64,000 bases of DNA from contig JANSYK010000002.1 in assembly GCA_024742485.1 (NCBI GenBank), positions 62,001-126,000 of the forward strand, read 5' to 3'. Origin of the DNA: Alphaproteobacteria bacterium. GTDB lineage: Bacteria > Pseudomonadota > Alphaproteobacteria > Rhizobiales > Rhizobiaceae. Of the stretch, positions 1 through 8,169 are shown in pieces. The notes beneath the pieces were generated by a model that was given only the letters and a program-made list of their open reading frames with translations, was not told the origin of the DNA and searched no databases. The first letter of the stretch is position 1. Every line of letters begins with the position of its first letter. The position numbers and the translations under genes were made by a program.

Positions 1-1
1 G

Positions 2-757
2 TTGCAGCAGCAGCATCGGCTGGATGACGGCCAGATTCCGATCATCTACAACGTCATGAACTTTGCCAAGCCACCTGAAGGCAAACCGGCGCTCCTCTCG
101 CTGGATGACGCCCGGACGCTGTTCCACGAATTCGGACATGCGCTGCACGGTCTGCTGTCGGATGTGACCTATCCGACCGTATCGGGCACATCGGTTTCCC
201 GTGACTTCGTCGAGTTGCCGTCACAGCTCTACGAACACTGGTTGACGGTCCCGGAGGTCTTGCAGGAATTTGCAGTCCATCACGAAACAGGGGAGCCCAT
301 CCCGGCGGCACTGCTGGACAAGGTTCTGGCGGCACGCAATTTCAATGGCGGGTTTGCCGCCATCGAGTTCACCGCTTCGGCACTGGTCGATATGGCCTTT
401 CACACAGCCGGAAAATTTGGAGATCCGCTGGACTTCGAGGCTGCAAAGCTCGCCGAACTCGGCATGCCGGATGCCATTGTCATGCGCCACCGGACGCCCC
501 ACTTCCTGCACGTCTTTTCGGGCGACGGTTACTCCGCCGGCTATTATTCCTACATGTGGTCGGAAGTTCTCGATGCCGATGCCTTCAATGCCTTCGAGGA
601 AAGCGGCGACGTGTTCAATCCGGACACCGCCGACAGACTGTACAGGCACATCTATTCGGTCGGCGGCAGTGTCGACCCCGAAGACACCTATCTGGCATTC
701 CGCGGCAAGCTGCCCGATGCGACCGCAATGCTCAAAAAGAAGGGCCTCGCCGCCTGA
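2..757 (+). CDS. M3-family zinc oligopeptidase, C-terminal part (5' end outside window)
   Basis: This is the last 251 residues of an M3-family metallopeptidase (oligopeptidase A / peptidyl-dipeptidase Dcp type), which degrades short peptides in the cytoplasm. The zinc motif HEFGH is at residues 42-46 of the fragment, and the third ligand is probably the Glu in DFVELPSQ near residue 71. The C-terminal signature around GDGYSAGYYSYMWSEVLDAD is also intact. The family usually has about 680 residues, so roughly the first 430 are missing because the window begins inside the gene. The TTG at base 2 is not a real start. The gene ends normally with TGA and is followed by a 235-bp gap before typA. OpdA and Dcp cannot be told apart from this fragment. 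Confidence 0.93.
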   Translation: MQQQHRLDDGQIPIIYNVMNFAKPPEGKPALLSLDDARTLFHEFGHALHGLLSDVTYPTVSGTSVSRDFVELPSQLYEHWLTVPEVLQEFAVHHETGEPIPAALLDKVLAARNFNGGFAAIEFTASALVDMAFHTAGKFGDPLDFEAAKLAELGMPDAIVMRHRTPHFLHVFSGDGYSAGYYSYMWSEVLDADAFNAFEESGDVFNPDTADRLYRHIYSVGGSVDPEDTYLAFRGKLPDATAMLKKKGLAA

Positions 758-907
758 AACCGGTCCGGCTTCAAAGCTGAGCCGGACGATTCGCGGCTGC
801 CCCCTTTCGCAACTGCACAAAAACCTGTATGAGCGCTGCAAATGGCGTGCCCGGACCGATTTGAGCGCAGCCGCAGCAATTCTGGTCTTGTCGGAAACGG
901 CAAGGCA

Positions 908-970
908 GAATGCATCAACAAAATCAAAGGCCGACACCGTTGTCCCGTTTCAGACAAAACGTGAAACGGT
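908..970 (+). repeat. 63-bp dispersed intergenic repeat, copy A
   Basis: The element ends 22 bp before the typA start codon. It aligns without gaps to copies at 29382-29444 (minus strand, about 55/63 identical by eye), 16332-16394 (minus, about 46/63) and 3498-3560 (plus, about 44/63). The core is GACACCGTTGTCCCGTTTC, and CCGTTTC pairs with GAAACGG across an 11-nt loop, so RNA or single-stranded DNA could fold into a hairpin. It resembles rhizobial palindromic intergenic elements in type, but I cannot assign it to a named family. Its position just upstream of typA means it may lie in the leader or promoter. Confidence 0.75.
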
Positions 971-992
971 CTGAAACTCCAGGTTAGAGAAA

Positions 993-2822
993 ATGACTAT
1001 TCGCAACATCGCGATCATCGCCCATGTCGATCATGGGAAAACAACCCTTGTCGATGAACTGCTGAAGCAGTCGGGCGCATTCCGTGAAAACCAGCGCGTT
1101 GCCGAACGGGTCATGGATTCCAACGAACTCGAAATAGAGCGTGGCATCACGATATTGGCAAAGGCCACGTCGGTGGTCTGGAATGATGTGCGCATCAATA
1201 TCGTCGATACACCCGGTCACGCGGATTTTGGCGGCGAGGTGGAACGGATTTTGAGCATGGTCGACGGGGCGATCGTCCTGGTCGACGCCGCGGAAGGCCC
1301 GATGCCGCAGACGAAATTTGTGGTCGGCAAGGCGTTGAAAGTCGGGCTCAAGCCAATCGTCGCCGTCAACAAGATCGACCGGCCCGATGCACGGGCCCAG
1401 GAAGTGGTCAACGAGGTCTTCGACCTGTTCGCAGCTCTCGACGCCAATGACGATCAGCTCGACTTTCCGATCCTGTATGGATCCGGGCGCAATGGCTGGA
1501 TGAACTATGATCCGGAAGGCCCCAGCGATACGGGCCTCGCACCACTCTTCGACCTGGTCCTGCAACATGTGCCCGAACCGACGGTTGGTGAGGGCCCGTT
1601 CCGCATGATCGGAACGATTCTGGAGGCCAATCCCTATCTCGGACGGATCATCACCGGCCGCATCGAATCCGGTGTGATCAAGCCAAACCAGCCGATCAAG
1701 GCAATCGATCGCGACGGAAAACTGCTGGAACAGGGCCGCGTTTCAAAAATTCTTGCCTTTCGCGGCATCGAGCGCCAGCCGATCGAAGAGGGTCGCGCCG
1801 GCGATATCGTTGCCATTGCCGGCCTGACGAAGGGCACGGTGGCCGACACGTTCTGCGCCCCGGAAGTCACCCAGGCGCTGCAGGCGCAACCGATCGACCC
1901 GCCAACGGTGACAATGTCATTCATCGTCAACGATTCTCCCCTGGCCGGAACCGAGGGCACCAAGGTCACGAGCCGCGTGATCCGCGAACGCCTGATGAAG
2001 GAAGCCGAAGGCAATGTTGCACTCAAGATTGAGGAAGCAGCAGACAAGGATTCCTTCTATGTCTCCGGCCGTGGCGAATTGCAGCTTGCAGTGCTGATCG
2101 AAACGATGCGCCGTGAAGGTTTCGAACTCGCCGTTTCAAGACCGCGTGTGGTCATGAAAAAGGGCGAAGATGGTTCGTTGCTCGAACCGGTCGAGGAGGT
2201 CGTCATCGATGTCGATGAGGAGCATTCGGGTGTCGTTGTTCAGAAGATGTCCGGACGAAAGGCCGAGATGGTCGAACTGCGCCCGTCCGGCGGCAACCGT
2301 GTTCGGCTGGTGTTTCATGCTCCGACGCGCGGCCTGATCGGCTATCAGTCCGAATTGCTGACCGATACCCGTGGAACGGCAGTCATGAACCGTCTGTTCC
2401 ACGGCTACCAACCCTACAAGGGTGAGATCGGTGGCCGGGTCAACGGCGTTCTTCTTTCCAACGAGGCCGGTGAATCGGTTGCCTATGCGCTCTTCAACCT
2501 GGAAGACCGCGGTCCGATGGTCATCGATGCAGGCGAGAAGGTCTATGCCGGCATGATCATCGGCATCCATACCCGCGACAACGACCTTGAGGTCAATGTC
2601 CTCAAGGGCAAGAAGCTGACCAATATGCGTGCCTCGGGCAAGGATGAAGCGGTCAAGCTGACGCCGCCGATCCGCATGTCTCTGGAACAGGCGCTGTCGT
2701 GGATCCAGGACGATGAGCTGGTCGAAGTCACGCCGAAATCCATCCGGCTTCGCAAGCTTTACCTCGACACCCATGAGCGCAAGCGATTCGAGAAAGCGCG
2801 CACCACGGCCATGGCTTCCTGA
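993..2822 (+). CDS. typA: Translational GTPase TypA/BipA
   Basis: TypA (BipA) is a ribosome-binding GTPase related to EF-G and LepA that assists 50S assembly and stress or cold adaptation. At 609 residues it has the usual family length. The G1 loop AHVDHGKT is near residues 10-17, the effector Thr lies in ERGITI, G3 is DTPGHADF and G4 is NKID. The elongation-factor-like domains II, III and V follow, and then the BipA-specific C-terminal domain containing [10 protein letters not shown]. The ATG follows AGAGAAA, a weak Shine-Dalgarno match. It is transcribed alone, with a dispersed repeat directly upstream and a CtrA-like box downstream that belongs to the next gene. Confidence 0.97.
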   Translation: MTIRNIAIIAHVDHGKTTLVDELLKQSGAFRENQRVAERVMDSNELEIERGITILAKATSVVWNDVRINIVDTPGHADFGGEVERILSMVDGAIVLVDAAEGPMPQTKFVVGKALKVGLKPIVAVNKIDRPDARAQEVVNEVFDLFAALDANDDQLDFPILYGSGRNGWMNYDPEGPSDTGLAPLFDLVLQHVPEPTVGEGPFRMIGTILEANPYLGRIITGRIESGVIKPNQPIKAIDRDGKLLEQGRVSKILAFRGIERQPIEEGRAGDIVAIAGLTKGTVADTFCAPEVTQALQAQPIDPPTVTMSFIVNDSPLAGTEGTKVTSRVIRERLMKEAEGNVALKIEEAADKDSFYVSGRGELQLAVLIETMRREGFELAVSRPRVVMKKGEDGSLLEPVEEVVIDVDEEHSGVVVQKMSGRKAEMVELRPSGGNRVRLVFHAPTRGLIGYQSELLTDTRGTAVMNRLFHGYQPYKGEIGGRVNGVLLSNEAGESVAYALFNLEDRGPMVIDAGEKVYAGMIIGIHTRDNDLEVNVLKGKKLTNMRASGKDEAVKLTPPIRMSLEQALSWIQDDELVEVTPKSIRLRKLYLDTHERKRFEKARTTAMAS

Positions 2823-2865
2823 CATTCCTGCGACACTTTGCATCTGACCAGCCTTGCCTGATCGG

Positions 2866-2880
2866 TTAACAATCCGTTAA
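2866..2880. promoter_or_regulatory. CtrA-type box (TTAA-N7-TTAA)
   Basis: The sequence TTAA-CAATCCG-TTAA matches the full alphaproteobacterial CtrA consensus TTAA-N7-TTAA. It lies 44 bp after the typA stop and about 97 bp before the start of the GNAT acetyltransferase gene, a reasonable distance for promoter control. The pattern match is direct; binding is inferred. Confidence 0.5.
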
Positions 2881-2976
2881 TCTGTCCCGGCAGGTGAAGA
2901 TTTTACCTGTGGGAAGAGTGCCGATATGGGCGATGGACCGCTTCGCGTTTCATGGCCGAACGGGTAGGATTCAGTC

Positions 2977-3483
2977 ATGACGACGCTGGTGGTTGATGTA
3001 CGACGTGCGGAACCGGATGATGCTGTGGCCATCTCGGAAGCCCACCGTGCCGCCTGGCAGCATGCCTATTCCGGCGTGATCCCCTACCGTACGCTCCTGT
3101 CCATGATCGAACGGCGCAGCCACGAATGGTGGCAGCGGGCGATTCGGGGCTCCACCAGCATTTTGGTCCTGGATGTCGGCGGGACCATCGCCGGCTATGC
3201 CACACTGGGTCTGAACCGGGCGCGGTCATTGCCGCAGGAAGGTGAGATTTACGAGCTTTACCTCAGGCCCGAATATCAGGGGATCGGACTCGGAACCCAA
3301 TTGTTCGGTGAAGCAAGGCGCCTTCTGGATTCCCTCGGCTGCAAGGGGTTGGTGGTCTGGTCGCTGGCCGACAATGAACGCGCCATTGATTTTTATCAGG
3401 GCCTCGGCGGGGCCGACATTGCCGAAGGCGCGGAAAATTTTGACAAGCAGCGCTTGAAGAAAATCGCCTTCGTCTGGCCCTGA
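2977..3483 (+). CDS. GNAT-family N-acetyltransferase
   Basis: This 168-residue protein has the single-domain GNAT fold, which transfers acetyl from acetyl-CoA to an amine. The acetyl-CoA pyrophosphate loop reads RPEYQGIGLGTQLFGEARRL (the Q-x-x-G-x-G/A motif) near residues 95-115. The preceding beta strand GEIYELYLRP and the late NERAIDFYQGLGG segment are also typical. The N-terminal RRAEPDDAVAISEAHRAAW matches the usual start of family members. The substrate cannot be predicted. It is a single gene with a CtrA-like box in its upstream region and a dispersed repeat 15 bp after its stop. Confidence 0.88.
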   Translation: MTTLVVDVRRAEPDDAVAISEAHRAAWQHAYSGVIPYRTLLSMIERRSHEWWQRAIRGSTSILVLDVGGTIAGYATLGLNRARSLPQEGEIYELYLRPEYQGIGLGTQLFGEARRLLDSLGCKGLVVWSLADNERAIDFYQGLGGADIAEGAENFDKQRLKKIAFVWP

Positions 3484-3497
3484 ACCCGCATCTTCTG

Positions 3498-3560
3498 GTG
3501 CAATTCAACGCAATCGACGACCGGCACCCTTGTCACGTAGCGGACAAAACCTGAACCGGT
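3498..3560 (+). repeat. 63-bp dispersed intergenic repeat, copy D (most diverged)
   Basis: This copy aligns gaplessly to copy A (908-970) with about 44 of 63 positions identical by eye. The shared segments are GGCACCCTTGTCACG, GGACAAAACCTGAACCGGT and the following CTG. It occupies the short gap between two convergent genes, the GNAT gene (plus) and the secreted hypothetical (minus). It is the weakest of the four copies. Confidence 0.55.
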
Positions 3561-3568
3561 CTGCGCGG

Positions 3569-4171
3569 TTACTCCTCCTGAGGCGGATAAAAGCGCGACG
3601 GGTCCGTCGCCAATGGGCCGCGATCGCCATGGAAAATCGGCGTTCCGCCACCGCAGACGAAATTGACGGCCATGGTATCGGCAACGTTGCGGGCCAGAAC
3701 ATTCGCATTGGAATTGGCCAGCGCATCGACATAACCGATCACGCAGGAATGGGCATTGCCCGGCTGACCCACGCGGGAAATCACCAGCACCTGGCCGGTT
3801 GATTGCGGCGATGGCGAACCGGTTTTCGGGTCGGGATTTTCAAGAAACCACCGCAGAATGGCCGCCACGGGAATGCCATCCTCATCCAATCGCCACTCGA
3901 TCGTGTCATTGACGCGATTGAATGCGCCGAAACTTTCAAACACATCTCCCTGCGCAACATGCCCGAACTGCACGGCCTGACGCAGATCGCCTTCCTTGAA
4001 CACGACCGCGTAGCCGCCATGGCCCGGACAGTGCAAATGTCCGCCCTGGTCATCGGACGACAGGCCGACACAGGTCGGAAATTCGATTTTCGTGTAAACG
4101 CTCTCGGCCGCTTTGACGGGTCCGGTCAAACCCACCAACAACAGCGCCACGAGCCAGCGATGAACTTTCAA
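3569..4171 (-). CDS. Secreted hypothetical protein
   Basis: I do not recognise this family. With the TTG start at 4171, preceded by GGGAGA about 6 nt upstream, the product has 200 residues. It begins with a clear signal peptide: positively charged KVHRW, the hydrophobic core [11 protein letters not shown], then cleavage near KAAES. An in-frame ATG at 4375 would add 68 residues that lack export character and overlap ppa, so I reject it. The mature protein has four Cys residues (TCVG, LHCPG, HSCVIGY, FVCGGG) that could form disulfides, and a His-rich patch [11 protein letters not shown]. The middle segment resembles a compact enzyme-inhibitor-like or binding fold only in vague terms. It is divergent from ppa and probably periplasmic. 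Confidence 0.75.
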   Translation of the reverse strand: MKVHRWLVALLLVGLTGPVKAAESVYTKIEFPTCVGLSSDDQGGHLHCPGHGGYAVVFKEGDLRQAVQFGHVAQGDVFESFGAFNRVNDTIEWRLDEDGIPVAAILRWFLENPDPKTGSPSPQSTGQVLVISRVGQPGNAHSCVIGYVDALANSNANVLARNVADTMAVNFVCGGGTPIFHGDRGPLATDPSRFYPPQEE

Positions 4172-4271
4172 TGTCAGTCTCCCAAACAGGATCTGTTGGC
4201 CGAAAGACGTGTTGCCCCGGACCATGCAACAGGGTATCTCCCTGCCATCCCAGTCAAACACAGGACGTGTC

Positions 4272-4802
4272 ATGCGTATAGACGCAATCTCCATCGGCAA
4301 CACGCCACCCGACGACGTCAATGTCATCATCGAAGTGCCGGTCGGCGGCCAGCCGATCAAATATGAGATGGACAAGGACGCCGGAACCCTCGTCGTCGAC
4401 CGCTTCCTCTATACGCCGATGACCTATCCCGGCAATTACGGTTTTGTGCCGCACACATTGTCCGATGATGGCGATCCGATCGATGTGCTGGTTTGCAACA
4501 CCCGCCCTCTGGTTCCGGGCTGTGTAATCAATGTGCGCCCTGTCGGTGTGCTGATCATGGAGGACAATGCCGGGCAGGATGAAAAGATCATCGCCGTCCC
4601 GTCGAACCACCTGACCAAACGCTATGAAAAAGTGTCCGAGGTGCACGATCTGCCGGAAATAACCCTGCAGCAAATCGCCCATTTCTTTGAACACTACAAG
4701 GATCTGGAGCCCGGAAAATGGGTCAAGATCGGTGACTGGCAAGGATCCGACATCGCCAGACGCATGATCATGGAATCAATCGACCGCGCATCTCAACCCT
4801 GA
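4272..4802 (+). CDS. ppa: Inorganic pyrophosphatase (family I)
   Basis: This enzyme hydrolyses pyrophosphate to two phosphates in the cytoplasm and so pulls biosynthetic reactions forward. The ATG at 4272 gives 176 residues, the same length as the E. coli enzyme. Upstream in-frame starts add residues with no family counterpart. The signature [10 protein letters not shown] carries the metal-binding aspartates (D-x-D-P-x-D). The active-site region [16 protein letters not shown] and the Lys/Tyr-rich [10 protein letters not shown] segment are also present. It is a single-gene unit, convergent with the DUF167 gene 5 bp downstream. Confidence 0.96.
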   Translation: MRIDAISIGNTPPDDVNVIIEVPVGGQPIKYEMDKDAGTLVVDRFLYTPMTYPGNYGFVPHTLSDDGDPIDVLVCNTRPLVPGCVINVRPVGVLIMEDNAGQDEKIIAVPSNHLTKRYEKVSEVHDLPEITLQQIAHFFEHYKDLEPGKWVKIGDWQGSDIARRMIMESIDRASQP

Positions 4803-4807
4803 TCGAC

Positions 4808-5155
4808 TCACCTGTCACACGTTCCATCAGGACTGGGAAATACCCTGGCAGCCAGATCGATGGCGGAGAGGTCATCGCCTTGCACCAACAGCGTTTTCAG
4901 CCGGCTGGTCGCACCTGACGTCAAGGTGATTCGGGTTGCCGCCAAACCGGTCCGCTTTGCCAGCAGTGCAATGAGCGCCTTGTTGGCCTTTCCTTTTTCC
5001 GGAGCGGCCCGAACGCGTGCTTTCACAAAGATGCGGCCATCCGCACCATGCCCCACACCGTCAAATCCATCGCGTGACGACTTTGGTGTGAGCCGTACAC
5101 AAAGGGACAATCCGCCGGGAACCGACCGGACCCAGCCATCCTGTTGTCCAGTCAT
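4808..5155 (-). CDS. DUF167 (YggU-like) protein
   Basis: This is a small 115-residue protein of the DUF167/YggU family, whose biochemical role is not established. The family core is visible as LSLCVRLTPKSSRDGFDGV, VKARVRAAPEKGKANKALI and ITLTSGATSRLKTLLV. The last segment has the conserved S-G-x-x-S-R-x-K pattern. It starts 18 bp after the YggT gene on the same strand, and the yggT-yggU pairing is common in alphaproteobacteria and gammaproteobacteria, so the two are probably co-transcribed. Confidence 0.9.
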   Translation of the reverse strand: MTGQQDGWVRSVPGGLSLCVRLTPKSSRDGFDGVGHGADGRIFVKARVRAAPEKGKANKALIALLAKRTGLAATRITLTSGATSRLKTLLVQGDDLSAIDLAARVFPSPDGTCDR

Positions 5156-5173
5156 TTCGTCGCAATGTATCGA

Positions 5174-5464
5174 TCAGAGAAAAGCCGGTGCGACGCTGGT
5201 CCACATCAGCCTGCGCACAAAGAACACCAGCAGCAGAAGGATTATCGGCGAGATGTCCAGACCGCCGAGATCCGGCAGAAAGCGCCTGATCGGTCGCAGG
5301 GCCGGTTCTGTTGCCTTGTAGAGGAATTCGCCGATCATGCCGACGAACCGGTTGCCCGGATTGACGACGTTGAACGCATAGAGCCAGGAAAAGATGGCAC
5401 TACCGATAATGATCCAGGTGTAGAGATTCAGCGCCAAATCAATGGTCTGGAATAGGGCAAGCAT
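5174..5464 (-). CDS. YggT-family membrane protein
   Basis: The ATG at 5464 gives 96 residues, the usual length for a one-repeat YggT protein; the longer open frame upstream looks non-coding. There are two hydrophobic segments, residues about 6-30 ([24 protein letters not shown]) and 70-86 ([15 protein letters not shown]). The conserved [21 protein letters not shown] loop lies between them. YggT proteins are inner-membrane proteins linked to osmotic tolerance or cell-division-site organisation in other bacteria. It precedes DUF167 in a two-gene operon and is divergent from the MFS gene. Confidence 0.9.
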   Translation of the reverse strand: MLALFQTIDLALNLYTWIIIGSAIFSWLYAFNVVNPGNRFVGMIGEFLYKATEPALRPIRRFLPDLGGLDISPIILLLLVFFVRRLMWTSVAPAFL

Positions 5465-5622
5465 CGCGGACTCCGTTCTTCGATGTTCGACATGTAGCCA
5501 TTGCACCGCCTGACGGCAAGATGGCACGGACAATTGCAACCTATGCAATTTCTTGACACCGTTTATAAGGGCTGAATGCCTCACCGATTTTTCACAATTC
5601 ATGACACCGGCGGCCAGCGGCG

Positions 5623-6861
5623 ATGACGGTCAGATCCGACCGGTTTTCCGCATTCCGGCACCGCGCCTACAGCTATTACTGGTTCGCGCGATTTTTCTCG
5701 GCCTTTGCGTTGCAGATCATCGCTGTCGCGGTGGGCTGGCAGATTTATGATCTGACACGCAACCCGTTCGATCTCGGGATCATTGGCCTCGTCCAGTTCC
5801 TTCCGTCATTGCTGCTGATCCTGGTCACAGGGGCCGCAGCGGATCGATTCGGCCGGCGGATGATCATGGGTGTTTGCGAACTGGTGAGCCTGGCCGCAAC
5901 TGGCATGCTGATTTTTCTGACCATTCAGGGTCTGACATCACCTTTTCCCGTCTTTGCGGTCCTGCTTGTTTTCGGCATCGTTCGCGCATTCTTTGCCCCG
6001 GCATCAACATCCCTTGCGCCCAATCTGGTGCCCAAGGAGGACCTGGCCAGCGCCATCGCCTGGAACTCGATTTCCTGGCAGGGTGCATCGATCGGCGGAC
6101 CGGTTGCCGGTGGTCTGCTGTACGGGCTGGGTGCCGCCGTTCCCTACTGGACCAGCCTGACGCTGTTCGCCGTCGCCTGCATCCTGATTTTCATCATTCC
6201 GAAACCGCCGCAAAAGCGCGGCGTTCACAATCAAAGCTGGGAAACACTGTCTGCCGGTTTTCGCTATATCTGGCGCGAGAAGGTTGTGCTCGGTTCGATT
6301 TCGCTGGACATGTTTGCCGTGCTTCTTGGCGGTGCCGTTGCCCTGTTGCCGGTCTTTGCGCGCGATGTGCTGGAACTGGGCCCCTGGGGCCTCGGCCTTC
6401 TGCGTTCGGCGCCCGGCATCGGGGCCGTTGCCGTCGGCATCTATCTGGCCATGCATCCGTTCCGCCGCAATGCCGGCAGGATCATGTTCTTCGCCGTGGG
6501 TCTGTTCGGCCTGTCAACGGTCGTTTTCGGCCTGTCGAGCACCGCCTGGCTGTCCATCGCAGCGCTGATGGTCATGGGCGGCGCCGATATGGTTTCGGTC
6601 TATGTGCGCCAGACGCTGATCCAGCTCTGGACACCGGATGAGCTGCGCGGCCGGGTCAGTGCCGTCGACATGGTTTTCATCGGCGTGTCAAACGAGGTCG
6701 GTGAGTTTCGTGCAGGCTCCATGGCGGCGCTGATCGGCGCGGTGCCGGCGGTCGTTGTCGGCGGGATCGGCGCCATGGGCATTGCCGCATTATGGGCGGT
6801 TCTTTTCCCGTCCGTGCGCAAGATCCAGCAACTCGAACGGGTTGAACATATCGATGGCTGA
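5623..6861 (+). CDS. MFS transporter (EntS/MFS_3-like exporter)
   Basis: This 412-residue protein is a 12-helix major facilitator of the MFS_3/EntS group, whose members usually export siderophores, drugs or other small molecules. The N-terminus [35 protein letters not shown] is typical of the group. The loop motif RFGRRMIM between helices 2 and 3 is the MFS A-like motif, and [23 protein letters not shown] is the group-specific motif between helices 10 and 11. The substrate cannot be read from sequence. It stands alone, divergent from yggT and convergent with the glutamine amidotransferase gene. A TTGACA hexamer lies near 5553, but I see no convincing -10. Confidence 0.9.
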   Translation: MTVRSDRFSAFRHRAYSYYWFARFFSAFALQIIAVAVGWQIYDLTRNPFDLGIIGLVQFLPSLLLILVTGAAADRFGRRMIMGVCELVSLAATGMLIFLTIQGLTSPFPVFAVLLVFGIVRAFFAPASTSLAPNLVPKEDLASAIAWNSISWQGASIGGPVAGGLLYGLGAAVPYWTSLTLFAVACILIFIIPKPPQKRGVHNQSWETLSAGFRYIWREKVVLGSISLDMFAVLLGGAVALLPVFARDVLELGPWGLGLLRSAPGIGAVAVGIYLAMHPFRRNAGRIMFFAVGLFGLSTVVFGLSSTAWLSIAALMVMGGADMVSVYVRQTLIQLWTPDELRGRVSAVDMVFIGVSNEVGEFRAGSMAALIGAVPAVVVGGIGAMGIAALWAVLFPSVRKIQQLERVEHIDG

Positions 6862-6888
6862 ATATCGTGAAGCGATCAGTTTGAGGAA

Positions 6889-7602
6889 TCAATCAGGCAC
6901 CGGCCGTCCAAACACGATTTCCAGAAAATCCGCCAGCCACTGGCGCAACCGCGCGTCATAGACCAGTCGCCCCTGCAGGTGGTGGTGACCCTTCTGCGCA
7001 CCCGGCAGGGAGAACCGGGACGCACCGTGCACGACCCAGCGCTGCATCATGACCTGTGTCAATTCAGCATGGAACTGGATGCCCCAGGCATTTTCCCCGT
7101 AGCGAAACGCCTGGTTTTCATAATGTTCGGCCGATGCCAGGAGTTTGGCGCCATCCGGCAGGCTGAAGCCTTCCCGATGAAACTGGTAGACCATGTCGGG
7201 CCATTGCATCAATGCATCGCCATGCGGAGTCGAGTCCAGGGGAAACCAGCCGATCTCCGTCAAACCGTCCGGATGGCCCCGGACCTGTCCGCCAAGATGG
7301 CGCACCAGCATCTGCGCGCCGAGGCAGATGCCCAGATAGGGTTTGTTCTCGGACAGGGGTACCGCGTGCCAGTCGATCTCCGTCCGTACGAATTCATCTT
7401 CATCATTGGCGCTCATCGGGCCACCGAAAATAACAGCGCCGTCATGATCTGCGAGCGTGGTGGGCAGTGGATCACCCAGAACCGGCCGTCTGATATCGAG
7501 TGCAAATCCGGCCCGTTGCAGCATCTGGCCGACGCGGCCCGGGCTCGATTGTGGCTGATGCAGAACGATCAGGATTTTCCCGTCGCAGTCATTTGACGGC
7601 AT
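6889..7602 (-). CDS. Class I glutamine amidotransferase-like protein
   Basis: This 237-residue stand-alone GATase-1 domain (GMP-synthase glutaminase-like, COG0518) hydrolyses glutamine or a related amide. The nucleophile elbow reads YLGICLGAQML. The catalytic His is in GIQFHAELTQ with the Glu two residues later. The oxyanion-side motif GAVIFGGPMSAND is present. I chose the ATG at 7602 because it begins 2 nt before the stop of the upstream TerB gene, and the extra N-terminal residues in the longer frame overlap that gene. The tight spacing suggests a TerB-GATase operon. No synthetase partner is nearby, so the acceptor substrate is unknown. Confidence 0.88.
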   Translation of the reverse strand: MPSNDCDGKILIVLHQPQSSPGRVGQMLQRAGFALDIRRPVLGDPLPTTLADHDGAVIFGGPMSANDEDEFVRTEIDWHAVPLSENKPYLGICLGAQMLVRHLGGQVRGHPDGLTEIGWFPLDSTPHGDALMQWPDMVYQFHREGFSLPDGAKLLASAEHYENQAFRYGENAWGIQFHAELTQVMMQRWVVHGASRFSLPGAQKGHHHLQGRLVYDARLRQWLADFLEIVFGRPVPD

Positions 7603-7603
7603 G

Positions 7604-8086
7604 TCAGTCGTCGTCCCGCGCACCAAGATTGTCGGCAACCCGCTGCCGCATCAAGACGCGATCACGGTCCGAAACGCCCATCAGTTCGGCAACCCGCCAG
7701 ACCACATTGTCCTCCAGCTCCTGGCGCACGCCATCGGCATAGACGAGTTCCCACAAAAGCTCGATGAACTGAACGCGCTGTTCCGCGTCCAGATGACGTT
7801 TGAGAACACTGGTGAAGGCGTAGAAGTCGATGGACTCGTCTTCCGCCTGCTGGCCCGCATCGATGAGTTTTTGCAACTCCGTGCCATCCAGACCATACCG
7901 TCTTTCCAGCAATTCCTTGGCCTTCTCAAGTTCCACGGGCTCGACGACACCATCCGCATCGATGACGTGAAAGAACAGGGCAGCGGCCGCAACACGCGGA
8001 TCGTCACGGGAAAACGCGGTGGATTCTTCTTCCGCGCCGAAATTTTGAAGGAACTTTTGAAGCTGCTCAAACATTCGATTGCTCAT
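7604..8086 (-). CDS. TerB-family protein
   Basis: This is a small helical TerB-like protein (COG4103) of about 160 residues. The family pattern of acidic helices is visible in ALFFHVIDADGVVEPVE and ELLWELVYADGVRQELEDN. The D-A-D-G and Y-A-D-G turns are the metal-associated motifs of the fold. TerB was named for tellurite resistance, but stand-alone chromosomal copies in alphaproteobacteria have no proven role. I prefer the ATG at 8086, which gives MSNRMFEQLQ; a TTG at 8146 would add 20 low-complexity residues. It is followed immediately by the GATase gene and lies downstream of the HemY-like gene on the same strand. Confidence 0.85.
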   Translation of the reverse strand: MSNRMFEQLQKFLQNFGAEEESTAFSRDDPRVAAAALFFHVIDADGVVEPVELEKAKELLERRYGLDGTELQKLIDAGQQAEDESIDFYAFTSVLKRHLDAEQRVQFIELLWELVYADGVRQELEDNVVWRVAELMGVSDRDRVLMRQRVADNLGARDDD

Positions 8087-8169
8087 TGGAGTCTGTTTGG
8101 GGCCGGCACCTGACGATGAAGCCGGTCCGGCTTCATCGTCCGACAACCGGAATATGGCAGGGTTTCCGG

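Noticed and set aside
5553-5590. Sigma-70 promoter for the MFS gene (TTGACA)
   Set aside because: The -35-like hexamer is clear, but no -10 hexamer lies at a suitable distance.
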